64,000 nt of DNA. Source: Liolophura sinensis (Eukaryota > Mollusca > Polyplacophora > Chitonida > Chitonidae). Below, in pieces: positions 12,566 to 24,510 of the stretch. Each line of letters begins with the position of its first letter. Within the stretch, counting starts at the first letter, position 1. The notes beneath the pieces are model-generated. The model was not told where the DNA came from, ran no database searches, and worked only from the letters and a program-made list of their open reading frames with translations. The position numbers were made by a program, and so were the translations under genes. The stretch covers positions 24,005,953 through 24,069,952 of the forward strand of contig NC_088307.1 in NCBI RefSeq assembly GCF_032854445.1, in the 5' to 3' direction.

Positions 12566-14205
12566 TAACATTATCTGTTATCTTTCTTTGCCTCGGTGCC
12601 TGCACGGAACCTGCGAGTGAATGCACATTACGTAAATGAGCATGCAAACGACTTTGGAAAGCTATAAAGAAGTTCGGTTATGAAACATCAAACGAGAATC
12701 AAGATTCAGCTAGATATAAGCTAATGTGATAGCCCATCGACTTAATGGAGTCTTTATTTCGCTTCCGCTTGTCTTACGAAACAAAGGGTATATTTTCTCA
12801 CATTGCCTTTGACGTTTTTATCTTTTTTCTAGTAATACTGTGACATTTTGGGTTGTATGCAAAAACTGAACGCGTGTGAGTGTTCGGTTGATTTCAAAGA
12901 CACTTCCGAAAAAAAGGAAATGCGTTTTTTACCCCCTTTTCCAGTATTCGTCTTTTCAAACGATCTGGTTTTTCCCTACATTCAACTGTTAAACAATAAT
13001 GTTTGTTTAAGAAGGCAGCACTTATGCTCTATGGGACGGAGCGTGTCTTTCGACGCGTTGTTTTCAATGTTTGCCGAGGCATGTATATGGTATGGATTAC
13101 ATATTGATGTTGAGGAGAACAGTGGGTGTTATAGAATCGTTTGATAACTTCAGACTAATAGTGAGGATCTCTTAGAAAGGCTTGCGCTACACACGCTAAT
13201 TCAAGACAAGTTTTACGAACACAAGACCAGGGTAAGGATATTAAAACCAGAGCGGGCGATTGAAACGACAGTGTGGTATATAGCTGGCAAATGATTACAC
13301 GCAACAGGTGAAATTCGGCTTCTTGTCAGTTTAACGCATTTAGGATATTTAACTGTTTGTGTAAGTGATTAAAAGACACCAAATGCCCAAATGTGTATAT
13401 ACATCGATAAAGTATCCCACGGGGAGCTTAAAAGCATAGCTTAGTATTTCTGCAATGTTGCATATCGGAGATATCCCAGTTCAAAATCTCGCAATCAATT
13501 AAATTCTCGCAATTTAAGAAAATCGAAGGCGCCGTTGTTTTATCAATTTTTACCAATTAGGTGCGAGTTAGTTCAATAACCCGAGAACCCAGCCGTTTCC
13601 GCTCATGTCACTCAAACCTTGTGTTGCCTTTTAGTAATATGTACGTGGCGTATGAGTGACTCACCGTCGTGTTTCGGATTTCTTTATTTTACTATAATGG
13701 CTCATCCCATGGCCTAGTAAGAATTCAAGATTAGAATAAGATTTATGTGTTGCTGAACTTGAAATATCAAAAATGTAAGGCAGTGTTACTCAAGATTAAT
13801 TTACCGATTTCCTGTCTTAAGGTGTTCTCAATTGGTAATGTAGTGCTTGTTTTGTCTTTGGCTATAGAAGAGCTCGAACTTGAAACTGCTCTATTAGGTA
13901 AAAAAGAACACAGTGGTGTTCATTGCAATGTAGTAGACATCGCTGGTTCACACGCTCTTATATATGGTTAAAAGGCATAGCTGTTCACGTGACGTCAACG
14001 GATGCACTAATTCTTGGTTATAATTGCTAACATGGCGGCGCTTTCGTACGGGTATATTCTCAACGTGCGCCAGTTTGCTTACTTTAGGCTGTGGTTTATT
14101 ATACATGCAACATCACAAAAATAAGTTTGCTTTTTTCAAACTTGATGTGGAATACTTCGTCCTTACACATATAAAAACATTTTTTTCTAATGCTATATTA
14201 TCTTT

Positions 14206-14258
14206 TGAAATATTCTTGAATACGGCGTAAAACACCAGTTAAATAAATAAATAAATAA
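14206..14258 (+). mobile_element. SINE-A 3' terminal fragment
   Basis: Only the last about 35 bp (TGAAATATTCTTGAATACGG, CGTAAAACACCAGTT) and the (AAAT)n tail remain. Confidence 0.75.
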
Positions 14259-14370
14259 GTATATTTTCTTTGAATTATCTTGCGGTAAGCTAAAATCATT
14301 CGTTCCTTTACACACGTTATTAATTAATTAAGTCATTCTCAAAGAAGGGTTGGCATAGTTGTTTCCTTAC

Positions 14371-14626
14371 AGGGGCATCCGTGGCCCGGGTGGTTAGCAC
14401 GTCATCGTGGCGCAATGGCCCAGAAGCCTCTTCACCAATGCGGTCGCTGTGAGTTCAAGTCCATCTCGTGCTGGCTTCCTCTCAGGTCGTACGTGGGAAA
14501 ATCTTCCAGCAACCTGCTGATGGTCGTGGGTTTTCCTAGGGCTCCTCTCGCTATACTGATGACCGCTGTCGTAAGAATGAAATATTCTTGAGTACGGCGT
14601 AAACACCAATCAAATAAATAAATATA
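14371..14626 (+). mobile_element. SINE-A copy, full length
   Basis: Begins GGGGCATCCGTGGCCCGGG with a clear tRNA-like head (GTGGTTAGCACG; GAGTTCAAGTCC), continues through the body and ends TTGAGTACGGCGTAAACACC with (AAAT)n. A small deletion removes part of the GAGCCCGG/GGGAGGAAACC block. Confidence 0.92.
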
Positions 14627-15439
14627 TAAGTTATTTTCTAACGACTACAGAAGTGCATTGGTCAGGAGCTTAATTACGTCTTTGTGGACATCAGAGATCC
14701 GAAACGTTCCTTTCATATCGTGAGTGGTATGAGTGTTAAGCGTTGTGGAATATTTCCACGATGTACTTTACGCTTTTCAGTTCGGCTCACTTTTATTCGG
14801 TGCAAAATTTCAACGAGCTATTTCATTTAATCTCGAAAATTACTGATATCCTTCTCTTTTTGAACCCGACATCTGGCAGGGAATCCGAAACAAAAAACGC
14901 CGATTGGCCTGAAGGAGTATCGTGAATTGGGCTTGATTAATTTGATGTTAGAGTTACGCCCGAGGTTAGATTGCCTAACAAAGCAAATGTATTTTATCTC
15001 TAGTAGGCCCTGCGGTCATTCTAGTCAGCCTGATATTGTGGAGATAGGAAGAGTTTGCTTTTCGAGAGTGTGGGCCAAGTGACTTAGCGCTATTGATTCT
15101 TTATGCTATATTATATTGTGTTTAAACAGAATTGGTTAATTTGGAAGGCAGGCGAAGTAGGCTGTCGAAATTTGGTGTTACACTGATACCCCTGGTGTAC
15201 GATGCCGAACGAGACTTGACAACTCTCTCTTAGAGAACGAAGGAGGCAAAAAGAAGTGTTGTGAGACTCAAGGCGTCGTGATCCCAACCGCTTTAATTGG
15301 TAAAGAGAGGGCCCATAATTCGTGACCCTGCTACTCCCTACAGCTTCAAATGTGAAAAATTCCATTGTCGAAGCGGTCTGGAGTGTTGACAAGAGAATAA
15401 CCGTTATAATTATGCAGTCTCTCCCAGCGTTAACATCGC

Positions 15440-16010
15440 TCCTTAAATTCTATTAGCGAGGAGACAGGGACTGGAAATCAAATTACGAAAACAGGAAAAG
15501 AAACGCTTCGTTGCCCAGGGGAATACCGAGGTATTTTCTTCAAACTGAGACCTTGTAAATATTCGGGGTCAAACTGATTAATTAGTTAGGCACCAGACAT
15601 TCAATTTCTCCTCAACGAACGAACGTGGAGTAAACTCTTCAGCGAACGGAGGGAGAAAAAGTCTTGACACGAGTTGCGGTAATGCCTCGCGAGATCTAAG
15701 ACCGTGTCACGTGACCTTTTTCCAAAGACTCCTCACTGTAAACCGGCTAATAACTTGGCGGTGTAATAAATAAGCCGCTAATTAGGCACACCCGTTGGCA
15801 AGCCAATTAAAAAACTAATTTCGACCCTTCGTTCTTAATCCACTTATTTCCCTTTGTTGGCTCGCAATTAAGGAATGATTGGGAAGCCCTGTTAGCAAAC
15901 GAACTCGACACGTAACGTAAAACTGGTCCGATGATTTAACGCAAGGGGCTCGACGCTAGCTGGCACACGAAACTTCCTGGCACGCCACTACTCCCTTCTG
16001 CCACACCTTT
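15440..16010 (+). promoter_or_regulatory. Candidate conserved non-coding stretch (LMO4 intron)
   Basis: A repeat-free stretch with many TAATTAG/CTAATTAGG/CCAATTAAAAAACTAATT-type homeodomain cores between 15.57 and 15.87 kb, and TTAGTTAGGC. Inference from composition and intronic location in a developmental gene only. Confidence 0.3.
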
Positions 16011-16327
16011 TCAAAATTAATCTCTCCACTTTCGTCATTTTGTTTAATTTGTCTTACACAACTGAAATTGTTTCGCACTTCCGGTGGCAAACACACAGCA
16101 AAACTTTAAACTGAAGATTCCAAATACATTGTGTTCTTGTAACTGATACAGACGAATCAGAAACAACTCAGGAATCCATTCAAGCAACCGTTCAAACCAT
16201 TATTAAAACCATCTTTTATCCAGGATCTATACTTTTGCTATGAATTATTCCCAGATCTGTCAAATTATTGTTAAACACATGAATTATGTAACGTGTAATA
16301 AGTTCGCAGGATATGATATCGATGTAT

Positions 16328-16425
16328 TTAACTTGTGTTTTACATCGCACTCAAGAACATTTCACTTATACGACGGAAACCACCATTAAGGTGGTAGGAA
16401 ACGGGGAAAAGCTGTGGGAAACCAT
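16328..16425 (-). mobile_element. SINE-A fragment, decayed
   Basis: GTGTTTTACATCGCACTCAA, then CATTTCACTTATACGACGG and GGAAACGGGG match the 3' half of SINE-A. The tail repeat and head are missing. Confidence 0.65.
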
Positions 16426-16519
16426 AGACACGTAGCAATATAGAATGAGGGCACCAAGAAGTTGATGATGAAATGAGGTGAATTACATCTTTTTTAATTG
16501 TAGCGACTTGCACGTTATA

Positions 16520-16775
16520 CATTTATTTGTTTCACTGATGTTTTGCGTTATACTCAATGAAGATTATTTCATTCTTACGACGGCAGTCAGATGTATGCAC
16601 TGGGTAATCTGGACAGAGCCTTAGGAAACCACATCATCTCAATGGATACCTGACAAAAGTCCTGACGCGAAGTGACTCTGGAGCTAACGGAAGCTGGATT
16701 CGAACTTGCGACCTCCCTGGCCAAATTCTAGTTGTCTAATTGGAGGCAGTCTAGATCGCTCGGCTAGAGACAATC
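16520..16775 (-). mobile_element. tRNA-derived SINE (SINE-C), with a SINE-A-like 3' end
   Basis: On the + strand the tail (TTTCACTGATGTTTTGCGTT, TACGACGGCAG) resembles SINE-A. The head end instead reads GCTGGATTCGAACTTGCGAC and GATCGCTCGGCTAGA, a different tRNA-like sequence (B-box complement GGATTCGAAC). It looks like a distinct family sharing the 3' domain. Confidence 0.6.
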
Positions 16776-17897
16776 CCTGAATATAACCATACCTTCATCT
16801 GTTGCATGGTTTAGATCCCTTGTGGGGACTGAAGCAATTCAAACCAGCTGTGCCCGATGTGCACATATGTTGATTTCGAATAAAGCACGCAAGGCTCTCC
16901 TGCATTGTTATCATTGGTGTGGACATATATTTACTTTAATAGTTTAATGCGGATGGAACGGATTTAATATAAATATATACCCGCTGAAAAAACATTGATA
17001 GCTTGCATAGTTTTTGTTTCAACTAGATGTTTTGTTTGAATGTGAAGCTAAAAAAGTTTTTAAAGAATTCATATTATGTCGGTGCATTTGAACAACTTCC
17101 ACAGAATGCTGCGGGTTTCGTATTTAATTTCAACATTCAGTGTATACATAAAGAACGCATGGTCACTATGTACGTTTCCATTAAGAAATAGCTACGAATG
17201 GAATTCAATAAAAATAACAGTTGTGAATATGGCTGGTCAGAAACAGCTATTTGAGAATAAAGCTGGAATCCGTTCTGAACATATTTGGTAAGGATATCTC
17301 TCTGAATGGAAACACGGAGGAAATGAGTGAAAGGCCTGATATAATTGAAAATAAACGATAAACGAATTTTAAAAAGCGTTTCTATATTATATACATTAAA
17401 CTCTGAAGAAAATGAAAACAGCGAATCATATTTTGGAGACCATTTCATAAAGTTCGATATGCGCGGTTGTCTTTAATTGTTACGCATGCGCAGTCCTTCT
17501 CCGGGACAACACGACATTTTAGGTGCTCCACAGACCGTGGCCAAACCACTTATGCTCAGTGTCAGACTAGTGTGTCTATCTGATGAGACTCTAACTTCAC
17601 GGTGCTTGATATGAACTACTGATCCAAACAACAGACTGTTATCTGCCCAAGTAATCTGCTAGAGATCAAGTGTGGTGATAACCAAGGTAGATCATATACA
17701 CAGATATGCCAGAAGCGGTTTTAATGGCTGTGTAAACCTCATGGTGGCTAAGCCCCATGTCCTAGCAAAACATCCTTTAAATGCTGTCACAAATGTCACC
17801 AACTTGCGTTTGTTAATCTCTGTGTTTGATTTCTTTGTCTTGTGTTTTTATGTCATGCGCTTGAGATGACATAAACTTTAATGGGGGTACCGTGTGC

Positions 17898-17915
17898 GGG
17901 TGGGGGATGGGTGGG
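17898..17915 (+). other. G-quadruplex-like motif
   Basis: Four G-runs with 1-2 nt loops (GGG-T-GGGGG-AT-GGG-T-GGG) on the sense strand of the first LMO4 intron. This fits the usual G4 pattern in DNA and in the pre-mRNA. Any function is unknown. Confidence 0.5.
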
Positions 17916-18594
17916 CTTGAGTAGAGCTAAGAAACTGTTGTATTAAGGGAAAGAAATTAGAGACTATATACATGTATATCATACTCCTTGGTACGGGGTC
18001 AGGAAATGAGTTCGCCTCATAAGATCTGTGTTAACCTCTTATGGGCATGTTTGTCTCCAGATGGTATAGAAGTGAACTGCTAATTTATTCTTAGTCTTTT
18101 CCAACGATTTTACCCAACAGCAGTCTGAATATTTAATTTAAAAAAGAGAAGAAGTTCGTAACACTATCAAATTATGTCCAGCAATATATTTGTGTCTATT
18201 TTAATTTGAAAGTTTCAACAAATCAGTCTATAATTCATTATATATGTAATTCAGTCGTTCATTATTCATATAATTGTATGTAAATTATTTGAAATTTGTA
18301 ACTTATTCTTTAAAAACAGTTTATGAATGTGGTTTCTGCCTAATAAGCTGCTGTCTTTTTGCTTACTTTGCGGTATGTGACCTGTATGGCGTTTTGTGAT
18401 GCGTGGCAATTTAGCAAAACTATTTAACAGCAAGACAACTTGAAGCACCACTTATTATAATAGAAAGACGGCTTCAGTTAATAGCAAGACGAAATCTTTT
18501 CTTACTTCCGTTTAAATGATGCTATGTGCTGCAGCAGAGTCATGGACAGCTATATGCACATCGAGAATACTATTTATGACATAGCCACCAGGTT

Positions 18595-18750
18595 GTTTTA
18601 TTTATTTATTTATTTATTAATTTGATTGGTGTTTTACACCGTACTCAAGAATATTTTACTTATACGACTCCGGCCAGCATTATGGTGGGAGGAAACCGGG
18701 CAGAGCCCCAGGGAAACCCACGACCATTCGCAGGTTGCTGGTAGACCCAG
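18595..18750 (-). mobile_element. SINE-A copy, 5'-truncated
   Basis: (TTTA)n then GATTGGTGTTTTACACCG, GCCAGCATTATGGTGGGAGG, GCAGAGCC and GCAGGTTGCTGG in order. It stops at the CTGGTAGACC point, lacking the tRNA-like head. Confidence 0.88.
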
Positions 18751-19161
18751 ATTGTTTGAACAATGAACATATAGTCAGTCTCGAGATTAATATCCGCAAC
18801 GCAACAAATGAATTAGTCAGCCAACTAATCGAGCCAACTAATTTGTCAGGAAATCGATCTTACAGTCAATCAACAATTCTGCAATTCGGCAGTTAATACG
18901 TTAACTAATCAAGAAGGGCAAACAGTTACTAAGAGTGAGCTATATCATCAGTCGAGGACAATCATGTGTAGGTAAAATACTGCAAACAGGTGCTGTCTCA
19001 GCTTGCAATTATGGACTTGGAGCCTCCCTTCATGTTATAACTGTGGTGCACGAATGTCAGACTTCGCGCGGCAATTGATAAAACAATCAGTAAAACAAGG
19101 TATTAATCAACAATTAAGTTTGTAAGTCAGTGACTTAATCAATTCTCTTTGTCCTCCTCAG

Positions 19162-19399
19162 ATTGTTCGGTTCTGGCGGAAGCTGCAGCTCGTGTGGCCA
19201 GACGATTCCAGCCAGCGAGTTTGTGATGAAGGCTCAAGGGAACGTTTACCACCAGAAATGTTTCACCTGTGTGGTCTGTCAGTGTCAGCTCGTGCCAGGT
19301 GACCGGTACAGCATCCTTAACGGCAGTCTCGTGTGTGAGCAGGACTACCCCAAAGTCTTGAAAGGTCACGTGCCCTTACCCAACAGACCTGCGCACAAG
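19162..19399 (+). CDS. LMO4: LMO4 coding exon B: LIM domain 2 and C-terminal tail
   Basis: The acceptor CTCCTCAG ends at 19161 and the exon ends CACAAG|GTGAGA. It completes Arg104 and encodes residues 105-183. The first residues, LFGSGGSCSSCGQ, match the LMO4 inter-LIM junction closely. LIM domain 2 ligands are C112, C115, H134, C137, C140, C143, C162 and D165. The tail PLPNRPAHK is followed by Val-Cys in the next exon, reproducing the Lys-Val-Cys terminus of LMO4. The exon length (238 nt) restores phase 0 (311 + 238 = 549 nt = 183 codons). Reading straight through the donor would give a false C-terminus of Val-Arg-stop. LIM2 helps form the adaptor surface for LDB-type partners. No broken residue is seen. 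Confidence 0.95.
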
Positions 19400-20059
19400 G
19401 TGAGATAGTTCTACTAGGTTTGACATATTGATTTTTTTGATTCCTTGAACTATTGTTATGCTCCCTACTCACGTGAGATTATCACGTGTACGATAACGGT
19501 CAGTTTAATGGTTGGAGGAAACCAAAGTTAACTCGGGTTAAACTACCGACATTTGGCAAATTACTGATGTACTTTTATACGTGTAGCATACAGACATATT
19601 GGTGGAGGCCAAGTGGTGTTCAACGAAGTTTAAGACTTTGTGAACGACCATACGAGCGTCGCCGATCTACGAACTTTTAAAGCTAGGGAATAAGCAAATT
19701 CCATGTCCAAAGCCGGGATTGAACCAGTCCCTACGGGTTTTAGTTTAGATCTAGTTGGTAAGAAGAAAACTAGATCTAGCTTTAGTGACATTTACGCTAG
19801 TCTCAGAGCGGTTCATAGACATTGGATAGTCATTAGCTTATACTATTCCCAGGGTTCTTTTTACCCCAAAACGAATACACTTACAAACACGCTCCGTTGT
19901 TCTCGCAAAAATGCATTTCCTGACCAGCACTTTTTTGCGAAGCCAATTGGATGCCGGAAGCATCCGAACAATGCCGATTGCAAAGATGTCCGATAAGTGG
20001 AGGACTAGGAGAACTTCTGCCACGGACTTAGCTTTAAATCAATAAGGCGGCCTAATGTC

Positions 20060-20290
20060 TTCCGTTTCTAAATCGTTAATTTCTATAGTCTCCATTTTCA
20101 CTGGAGCTAAACCAACTATTATAATCCAGCCGCAGCGAACTTAAAAGCCTAATGTTTGAGGAAGTTGTACGAGGCTGTCCGAGGAGCTTCCACGTCCCAT
20201 CGACCCAGCCTGCTTAATGAGTTTGTTGAACCAGGAGAAGATCAAACTGCCATTAGGAGCAATTGAAGGGAATAAAAACAACTCATAGAT
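20060..20290 (+). promoter_or_regulatory. Candidate conserved non-coding stretch (LMO4 intron)
   Basis: Short repeat-free segment with mixed composition (TATTATAATCCAGCCGCAGC, CTGCTTAATGAGTTTGTTGA, CATTAGGAGCAATTGAAGGG). Flagged only for its contrast with surrounding AT-rich sequence. Confidence 0.22.
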
Positions 20291-20662
20291 TATCTTCGTG
20301 ATCGTACGCGTTTTTTTTTCTCTTCCCTTTTTCTTATCAGATCAAGCCATCGTTATGATTGCCCGTTTACCAAAAAGCATTGTCAGTCTCGTACGTTGTA
20401 TGTGCTGATGCAAGTTGCGTTGTCACTTCATGAGGTTTTGTTTTGTTGTCTTTCTCTTTGTCCAGATATCTATTTTAAAAGATGATTGATTTCCAGCCCT
20501 GTTCTACATCCTCTTGAGTTCATTAATACTGTTTTAGCGATGACTCAATCACCTTTTTATGGCGACAACGTTTTTAACGTTTTTGGACATGGACTGTCGG
20601 TAGTTCACGAAAACATCCACAGCTATTGATCCCATGGAAACTCTAGTTGGTTGATTTAGTTT

Positions 20663-20843
20663 AGTTGATTGGTGTTTTACGCCGTACTCAAGAATATTTC
20701 ACTTATACGACCTCTATTTATCCTCCTTATTTCACTTATCCTCCCACCATTATGGTGGGAGGAAACCGGCAGAGCCCGCAGGAAACCCACGACCATCCGC
20801 AGGTTGCTGGAAGACCTTCCCACGTACGACCAGGGAGGAAGCA
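20663..20843 (-). mobile_element. SINE-A copy, rearranged and 5'-truncated
   Basis: Typical SINE-A tail and body, but about 35 bp of extra sequence sits after CTTATACGAC. It creates a near-perfect palindrome at 20739-20763 (12-bp arms, 1-nt centre). It ends near the CACGTACGACC block with no head. Confidence 0.85.
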
Positions 20844-21326
20844 TGGAGACTCTAAGATAGAAACTATAGTAGCAACCTAGACATGTTGGTATTCCCCAAG
20901 ATGTGGATAAAATATTTAGACTCCATACAGTTTTATTTTCCATGCACTATATGGTTCAGTGAAATAAAGAATAAATTCTGGCGACTTTCAAAACCTTCTG
21001 GGTTCTATGCATCGAGTATACATAAACGTCATCTATGAAAGGCTGTACATATAGTAGATATGGGACAGCTTTGAAGAAACCATTTACAGTGAAGTGAACA
21101 AAAATGCAAAGAGGGAGAATATAGAACATTTTCTTTGTAGCAATGCTTCATTGTGGTTCTTGATGTGCAAACTTTGTCTTCTTGAAATCTGCCGTAGATG
21201 TAATGTAGTTAGAATGGCGTCCTTAACCAAACTCTGAGAGTTAATTTTTGTTCTTTTAAATTGAGGGAATTGCGGAAGATCAGTCATTTACTGTGGGTAA
21301 CTGCATCGGGCTCTCTCAAGCAATAA

Positions 21327-21382
21327 AACTGACCGCTATCATATAAGTGAAATATCATGTAAATAAATAAAAATAAATAAAT
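21327..21382 (+). mobile_element. SINE-A 3' terminal fragment
   Basis: GACCGCTATCATATAAGTGA, AATATC, then an (AAAT)n tail. The TTGAGTACGGCG segment is deleted. Low complexity makes the exact limits uncertain. Confidence 0.6.
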
Positions 21383-21504
21383 TAGCAGAAAACATCATGA
21401 GCCATTGTTCTCGTTCTGATTTCGTCAAAAAGTGAACAGCGGCAAGAGAACATAACTCTATACTTTCTCAGAAGGGCGGTCAATGTTTTAAGGTAAAAGA
21501 AGGT

Positions 21505-21655
21505 GGGTAGAGCTCAGGGGAAAGAAGTACACTTCATTTGTTGATTGACAAGCCTTCTGACTTGACTACCAAGGTCTAGATTCGATCCGTGCGACTTTTA
21601 TTGGTCTGTGACTGCTGGTAGAAGTCACTCGACGAAATAAAATGGAAAAGGTACA
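21505..21655 (+). mobile_element. tRNA-like SINE head, decayed
   Basis: GGTGGGTAGAGCTCAGGGG resembles an A box and GGTCTAGATTCGATCC a B box, about 75 bp apart. No folding tRNA can be drawn. Probably the remnant of a tRNA-derived SINE of unknown family. Confidence 0.4.
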
Positions 21656-21829
21656 ATATAATAAAATACTGCAGTTTAGAGAGTAAAACCAGAGCTAAAC
21701 CAATTTACCCCAAAAGAATGAAAATATAAAGTATTATTACTTCACCGTTATTATCAAAAGGTCTCATGCAGTTATTTAGTACATTAGGCTTAATGGCGTA
21801 CACATATAGACGGGGTGCGCCAGGATCTG

Positions 21830-22180
21830 AGTGAAATCATATTACTATTCGTGTCGGGCCAAATTCGCCGGCAGTGATCTGCTCATCCCTCCTTAAACAC
21901 CCCGGATACTCCTGTTGCTTCTAGTCGGCCCATTAGAGCTATTGCATTTCCCCGACACCACCCATTAATACCGGATCGATGCGCAGCCCGACAAAGGACC
22001 ACTGGACTTGTAAACATAGCCTCTTACGGTAACTTTGTTGTCGGTCATCGTGCGTCTCCTTGGCCAACTGTCGCAAAACTGGCCTCCTGAGACTGAGGTG
22101 GTCGATCGTGCAGCCTTTACGATCAGGGATATGTCAACATGCTTAAACACAATAATGGTGCATTGCCTATTACCTTTATT
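21830..22180 (+). promoter_or_regulatory. Candidate conserved non-coding stretch (LMO4 intron)
   Basis: SINE-free, GC-richer segment (CGGGCCAAATTCGCCGGCAG, CCCATTAATACCGGATCGAT) lying between SINE remnants and the 23-kb candidate. No coding signal. Confidence 0.22.
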
Positions 22181-22979
22181 CTTTACGCCACCCCACTTAC
22201 CGCATCATCACTGCTTTCACAAAATCCTCCCCTCCTGCTCTTGTCGCAGGTGTGTGTCACAGAATTCTACGAGCGCAGCGTCTGCTATATGTACCGGACC
22301 ATTATCTTATGAGCTATAGAATCTGCCCTCCGTTGATAGCTAATAGCCTTTTAATATTTTATACCTTAATCTTGAGAGAGGTTCCGGTCGAACGCCGCGA
22401 TTAATACAATAGCCTTTCTAAAGGGCTCTTCTGTCTCGGAGGTAAAATGAGGCTAAGCTCTTCAGTGATGCACTGTTTAAATGGCCATTTTTGTTTCAAG
22501 TCATTGTGTGAAAACGATGTCATATAGTTTGCATCGCGCGTGCTCTCGAGACCTAAGTGAAAGCATTTTCTAGCTTTAGAGGAACGATTGTATTGTGATA
22601 CCTAGCACGAGCTTGGGGGCCGGTCTATCTGATACTTCCCTGCGTGTGGAAAACGCGATGAGCTTGGCGTTTTTGTCATATAGTTATCAATGTATTGGTT
22701 TTGTTTTGAGGCATCCCGTCCTTTTTTATCTTATTGAAAGATATGTCTAATCAATAGAATCGGAATTAATGTTATAGCTTTTTCATTATTAGAGTTTAAC
22801 AGTTGATCAGTAGAAATCCTTCAATGGATTTATGTTTAGGCACTAAGAAAACGTAGGTGAAGGGCAGTGTGTGTTGTAGACAGTTCGAAATCAAATCAAA
22901 CGCATTAGAATGATGTGAGAAAATATTATTTTGTTTTGAAGACGTTACAGATATCTTCAACTGACAATCCTGTCACTTG

Positions 22980-23960
22980 TAAGCCATGATTGAGTAGTTT
23001 TGAAAGACAATGTACGAGCCCTCGCGTACCTTTCACCAGAACTGCGTAACCGCCTCTCGCCCGGAGAAGTGTCGTTCAGCGAAGTGTTACCTTGTTAGCT
23101 TGTGTAATGAATTAAATTAAAGCCAGCTCGCCTCGACGGAGTCTCCTGTGCCGGCGGAGATACGGCTGTTAGAGCAAGCATCGGGTCAAGAGAGGCGAGG
23201 AATTATTACAGGAAATATCCTTATATTTGCGGCAATTTTGCCCGGAGAATGCGGCCTATCTGGGCGGAGTAATCATATTGTCATGCACCTAGGTCCGGGC
23301 CCGTCAACCAATTTCCCCAGTCTCTGACCGAGCTTGAAAGCAATCCCCCAAACCCTCCTGGAGTCGCTTCAACAGCCAGCCAACTCTAATTCACTCATTT
23401 TCTTCTTTAAACAGAAATTATTAGAGCCGGCCTGTGGTCCGCCTTTTAGCGCGTTTCTATTTCAAAGGGGATTTATTAAATTATATCTCTGCTGCCGGCA
23501 ATCCTCGCCACTTCTCCTAATTTGCAAACAATCCGTCGCAGCGTCTAATCCAATACTGCGCCATCTTCCGCCATTTTCCTGGAGTGCGCCAAATTGGAAC
23601 TATCGACAGCTCTGGTTTGTTCTGTCGATCGAGTGACAACTTTCGCTCAAAGAGCTGTCTGCCGGGTCCCTTCACGATTCCCAGCCACTTTGAAGCCCTC
23701 GACAATAAATACTCCTTACATCCGCTCAATTATATCATCCCCAGATGAACAATTTCACCGTTTACAAATGCAATTATAAATCCGCTCCGGGCCAATTTTC
23801 GATGATGGATTGTGGGATTGAAGGAGTAATGGCGAAACGCTTCTTTTTGATTTGCAATGAAAGCCCCTCGTCTGGCGAACTCTTGTGAAATTCAGTAAAC
23901 ATTTGCGGCTATTATTTTTGAATATTGTATCGACTTTGGATAATGATGATCCCACCAGTC
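22980..23960 (+). promoter_or_regulatory. Candidate conserved non-coding regulatory stretch (LMO4 intron)
   Basis: About 1 kb without SINEs or simple repeats and visibly richer in GC and in balanced, non-repetitive sequence than its surroundings. It contains several ATTA/TAAT homeodomain-type cores (GAATTAAATTAAAG, GGAATTATTACAGG, CTAATTTGC) and GC-rich motifs. It holds overlapping open frames on both strands (100-137 codons) with no recognisable domain, which fits constrained non-coding DNA better than genes. Conservation could not be tested. Confidence 0.35.
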
Positions 23961-24149
23961 TTGTATTGGACTCCAAATTAAAGCACCAAACATGTGGCAG
24001 ACATTTACAACGGTAAGAAGGCAACGTCAACTCCAGGGGTGCAACATATTTGGATATGATGCAGTGAAGTGTGTGGCTCTGCATGCATAGTTTAGCTTTC
24101 GTAAGTTTTAGTTTATCTGTGTATAAACAGATCTCCTTTACTCCGTGTC

Positions 24150-24305
24150 CTGGAGTAGCGCAGCACAAAGACCCAAAACCCTCTCACCAGTGCGGCTACT
24201 GGGAGTTCATCTCCAGCTCGTGCTGACTTCCTGACAGGTCATGTATGGGACAGTTAGTCAATAATCTACAGATGGGTTTTTCCCGAGCGCTGACTGGTTT
24301 CCTCC
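24150..24305 (+). mobile_element. SINE-A 5' portion, decayed
   Basis: CTCTCACCAGTGCGGCTACT, GGGAGTTCATCTCCAGCTCG and TGCTGACTTCCTGACAGGTC match the head-proximal body; the last recognisable piece is TGGTTTCCTCC. The 3' end is missing. Confidence 0.75.
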
Positions 24306-24510
24306 TGTTTAGGATTTCAGGAACAGTAAAACAGAATACAGAGGTATCCAGTATGTGACCTTCCTTTCTCTGCTCTTAGAACTCGTAGGTAGAAACGGTG
24401 CTTTGGTTTGGACAGATTAAGGTTTCCGTTAGATTTACACTCGACGTGGATTCATCACCTCATTTTTAGGGCAATTTAAATGTGAAACGAAGAACCATGT
24501 AATCTGTGCA

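Larger units (their letters stand above)
6290..19161 (+). other. LMO4: LMO4 intron A-B (12.9 kb)
   Basis: A GT...AG intron between the two LIM exons, inside the split Arg104 codon (after its second base). It contains SINEs, R3 copies, a 189-bp tandem repeat (11.88-12.57 kb), a poly-G tract, a G-quadruplex-like motif near 17.9 kb and candidate regulatory stretches. No nested gene was identified on either strand. Confidence 0.85.

Noticed and set aside
13980-14060. Possible promoter (CACGTGACGTCAAC with AACATGGCGGCG)
   Set aside because: The CRE-like and YY1-like motifs are suggestive, but no exon, CpG-rich stretch or open frame follows.
23755-24168. 137-codon open frame on the - strand
   Set aside because: No domain recognised; it overlaps a candidate regulatory stretch and a SINE fragment, and no splice or promoter context supports it.
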